From Symbiodinium natans (Eukaryota; Sar; Dinophyceae; Suessiales; Symbiodiniaceae): a stretch of 64,000 nt of DNA. The first letter of the stretch is position 1. The number at the start of each line of letters is the position of its first letter. Below the pieces are notes generated by a model that did not search any database, was not told the DNA's origin, and worked only from the letters and a program-made list of their open reading frames with translations. The position numbers and the translations under genes are program-made. Location of the stretch: NCBI GenBank assembly GCA_905221605.1, contig CAJNDS010002124.1, positions 1,454,421-1,518,420 of the forward strand, in the 5' to 3' direction. This document shows, piece by piece, positions 63,005-64,000 of the stretch.

Positions 63005-63110
63005 TAATCCTCCCGAAAGCTCCCCTAAGCTTCCCCAGGGTTCCCTAGGTACCTACCGCCCACGAACTCCCCTCCCTTAAGGACCCTATGATAGTAGGGA
63101 ATCTACAGAA
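63005..63110 (-). mobile_element. MITE-like element, inverted relative of 21,327
   Basis: GAAAGCTCCCCTAAGC, CAGGGTTCCCTAGGTACCTACCG and CTCCCCTCCCTTAAGGACCCTAT are the reverse complement of the left two thirds of the 21,327-21,468 element. Confidence 0.6.
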
Positions 63111-63364
63111 CTAGAAGAATCCCTAAGAGGGCCCTATAAGAGGATTTGCGGCCTCGAACTAGCAGCCGCCTAAGCCCTAAACCCTAAAACCCAAGCCCTA
63201 AACCCTAAACTACAAACTCAAACTCAAACCCCCAAAACCCCAAACCCTAAACACTAAACCTTTCCCCAGTTCCCGATTCAATAGCTCGGAAAAAGAAAGA
63301 GGCTTACCCCAACCCCCTACCCTAAACCCTAAACCCATTCCCGATTCGAAAGGAAAAGTAAGAG

Positions 63365-63430
63365 GCTTCGGCTGCTGCCGGAGGGCGCCAGCTTGGCCGA
63401 CTTCGGTGCCCTCGACGGCCAGTACTCGAG
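63365..63430 (+). CDS. Candidate exon
   Basis: GTAAGAG|G acceptor. In the phase-2 frame it reads LRLLPEGASLADFGALDGQY then S, ending CGAG|GCGTGG (GC). Confidence 0.45.
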
Positions 63431-63849
63431 GCGTGGGTTTCGGGTTTCGGGTTTAGGGTTGAGGGTTTAGGGTTTAGGGTTAGGGTTCAGCGCGCAGGTG
63501 AATTTATGTTTCAGGGTTGAGGGGAGGGTTTACAGAGTTTGTATAAGCGTTTAAGGCTTGTAAGGTCTAGGGCCTAGGGGGGGCTCTTAGGAGTCCGGGC
63601 TTCAAGGTTCACGGATTTAGGGTCTAGGGTTAAGGGTTTAGGGTGTAAGGTATAGGGTCATCGGGTTTCAGGGTTTGGGGTATTATATAGGTCTTGCGTT
63701 TTTGCTTTGTCTGTCAGTGCAGTAGCCCATCCGCTGAGATTCAACCCATGAGGGTGCAGCCATTCTGGCCCAGGCTGGACACTCGAGTTTCCCGAACCCT
63801 TGCGAATACAAGAATTGGGGTCCTGCTTGAACTTTGCTTTCTTGTGCAG

Positions 63850-63906
63850 GATTGCATAGTGGTGCGAATCTTCCACATGGCTACTCTTCTATTTCCAGAT
63901 CGGTGA
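63850..63906 (+). CDS. Candidate terminal exon
   Basis: TTTGCTTTCTTGTGCAG|G is a strong acceptor. Frame DCIVVRIFHMATLLFPDR stops at TGA (63,904-63,906). Hydrophobic; no family recognised. Confidence 0.35.
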   Translation, partial: DCIVVRIFHMATLLFPDR

Positions 63907-64000
63907 ATGGGCACGCTGAGGTAGTCTTGCTGGAAGACTCGGTAGCAACCTTACTACGCAAAGTCTTCTTAACATTCTGTCTAAACTGTTGCATGGGTTC

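Overview
The window looks like nuclear DNA of a dinoflagellate, most likely of the Symbiodiniaceae/Suessiales type. Four things point there. The plant/alveolate telomere heptamer TTTAGGG (CCCTAAA on the other strand) recurs from end to end. Recognisable coding pieces are small exons of roughly 35-140 bases. Nearly all usable acceptors obey the dinoflagellate AG|G rule, and many donors are GC or GA rather than GT. One locus encodes the ubiquitin-like/ankyrin architecture typical of dinoflagellates. No bacterial operons, rRNA, tRNA or CRISPR were recognised. The species cannot be named from the sequence.

The main observation is architectural. What first looks like subtelomeric junk is, at least from about 16.8 to 50 kb, exon-intron sequence whose introns are packed with TTTAGGG-type arrays in both orientations. 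This is shown at two loci where protein motifs continue across repeat-filled introns. (1) At 16,845-19,928 (+), three exons rebuild a ubiquitin-like N-terminal segment (junctions in phase, AG|G acceptors), followed by a short linker exon and an ankyrin-repeat exon carrying a 1-nt frame slip and an in-frame TGA. (2) At 37,544-50,235 (+), about a dozen exons rebuild a family-2-like (GT-A) glycosyltransferase: strand/helix start, KRN motif, DDDD metal site, YGYG motif, AED motif and the D-x-E-G-L-C-x-H-I segment, in the right order. Coding-like exons continue to a stop at 53,265.

Layout: 1-6.5 kb, degenerate telomere-type DNA with one weak exon and a long TATATTA array at 5.9-6.4 kb. 6.9-16.2 kb, scattered candidate exons, a G-rich block and a CACTTGGG minisatellite. 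16.8-19.9 kb, the ubiquitin-like/ankyrin locus. 20-36.5 kb, candidate exons of one or more unrecognised genes, many rich in Pro/Ser/Ala. 36.5-53.3 kb, the glycosyltransferase locus and its 3' exons. 53.7-63.9 kb, candidate exons of another unrecognised plus-strand gene, with a possible minus-strand exon near 54.5 kb. Short palindromic MITE-like elements (about 90-145 bp, several families) and poly-G/poly-C tracts sit in the introns.

Caution: a 20-30 codon open frame in GC-rich DNA is weak evidence. Exons supported only by an open frame and splice-like edges carry low confidence. Those with motif continuity carry higher confidence. Array boundaries and some exon edges are accurate to a few bases only.
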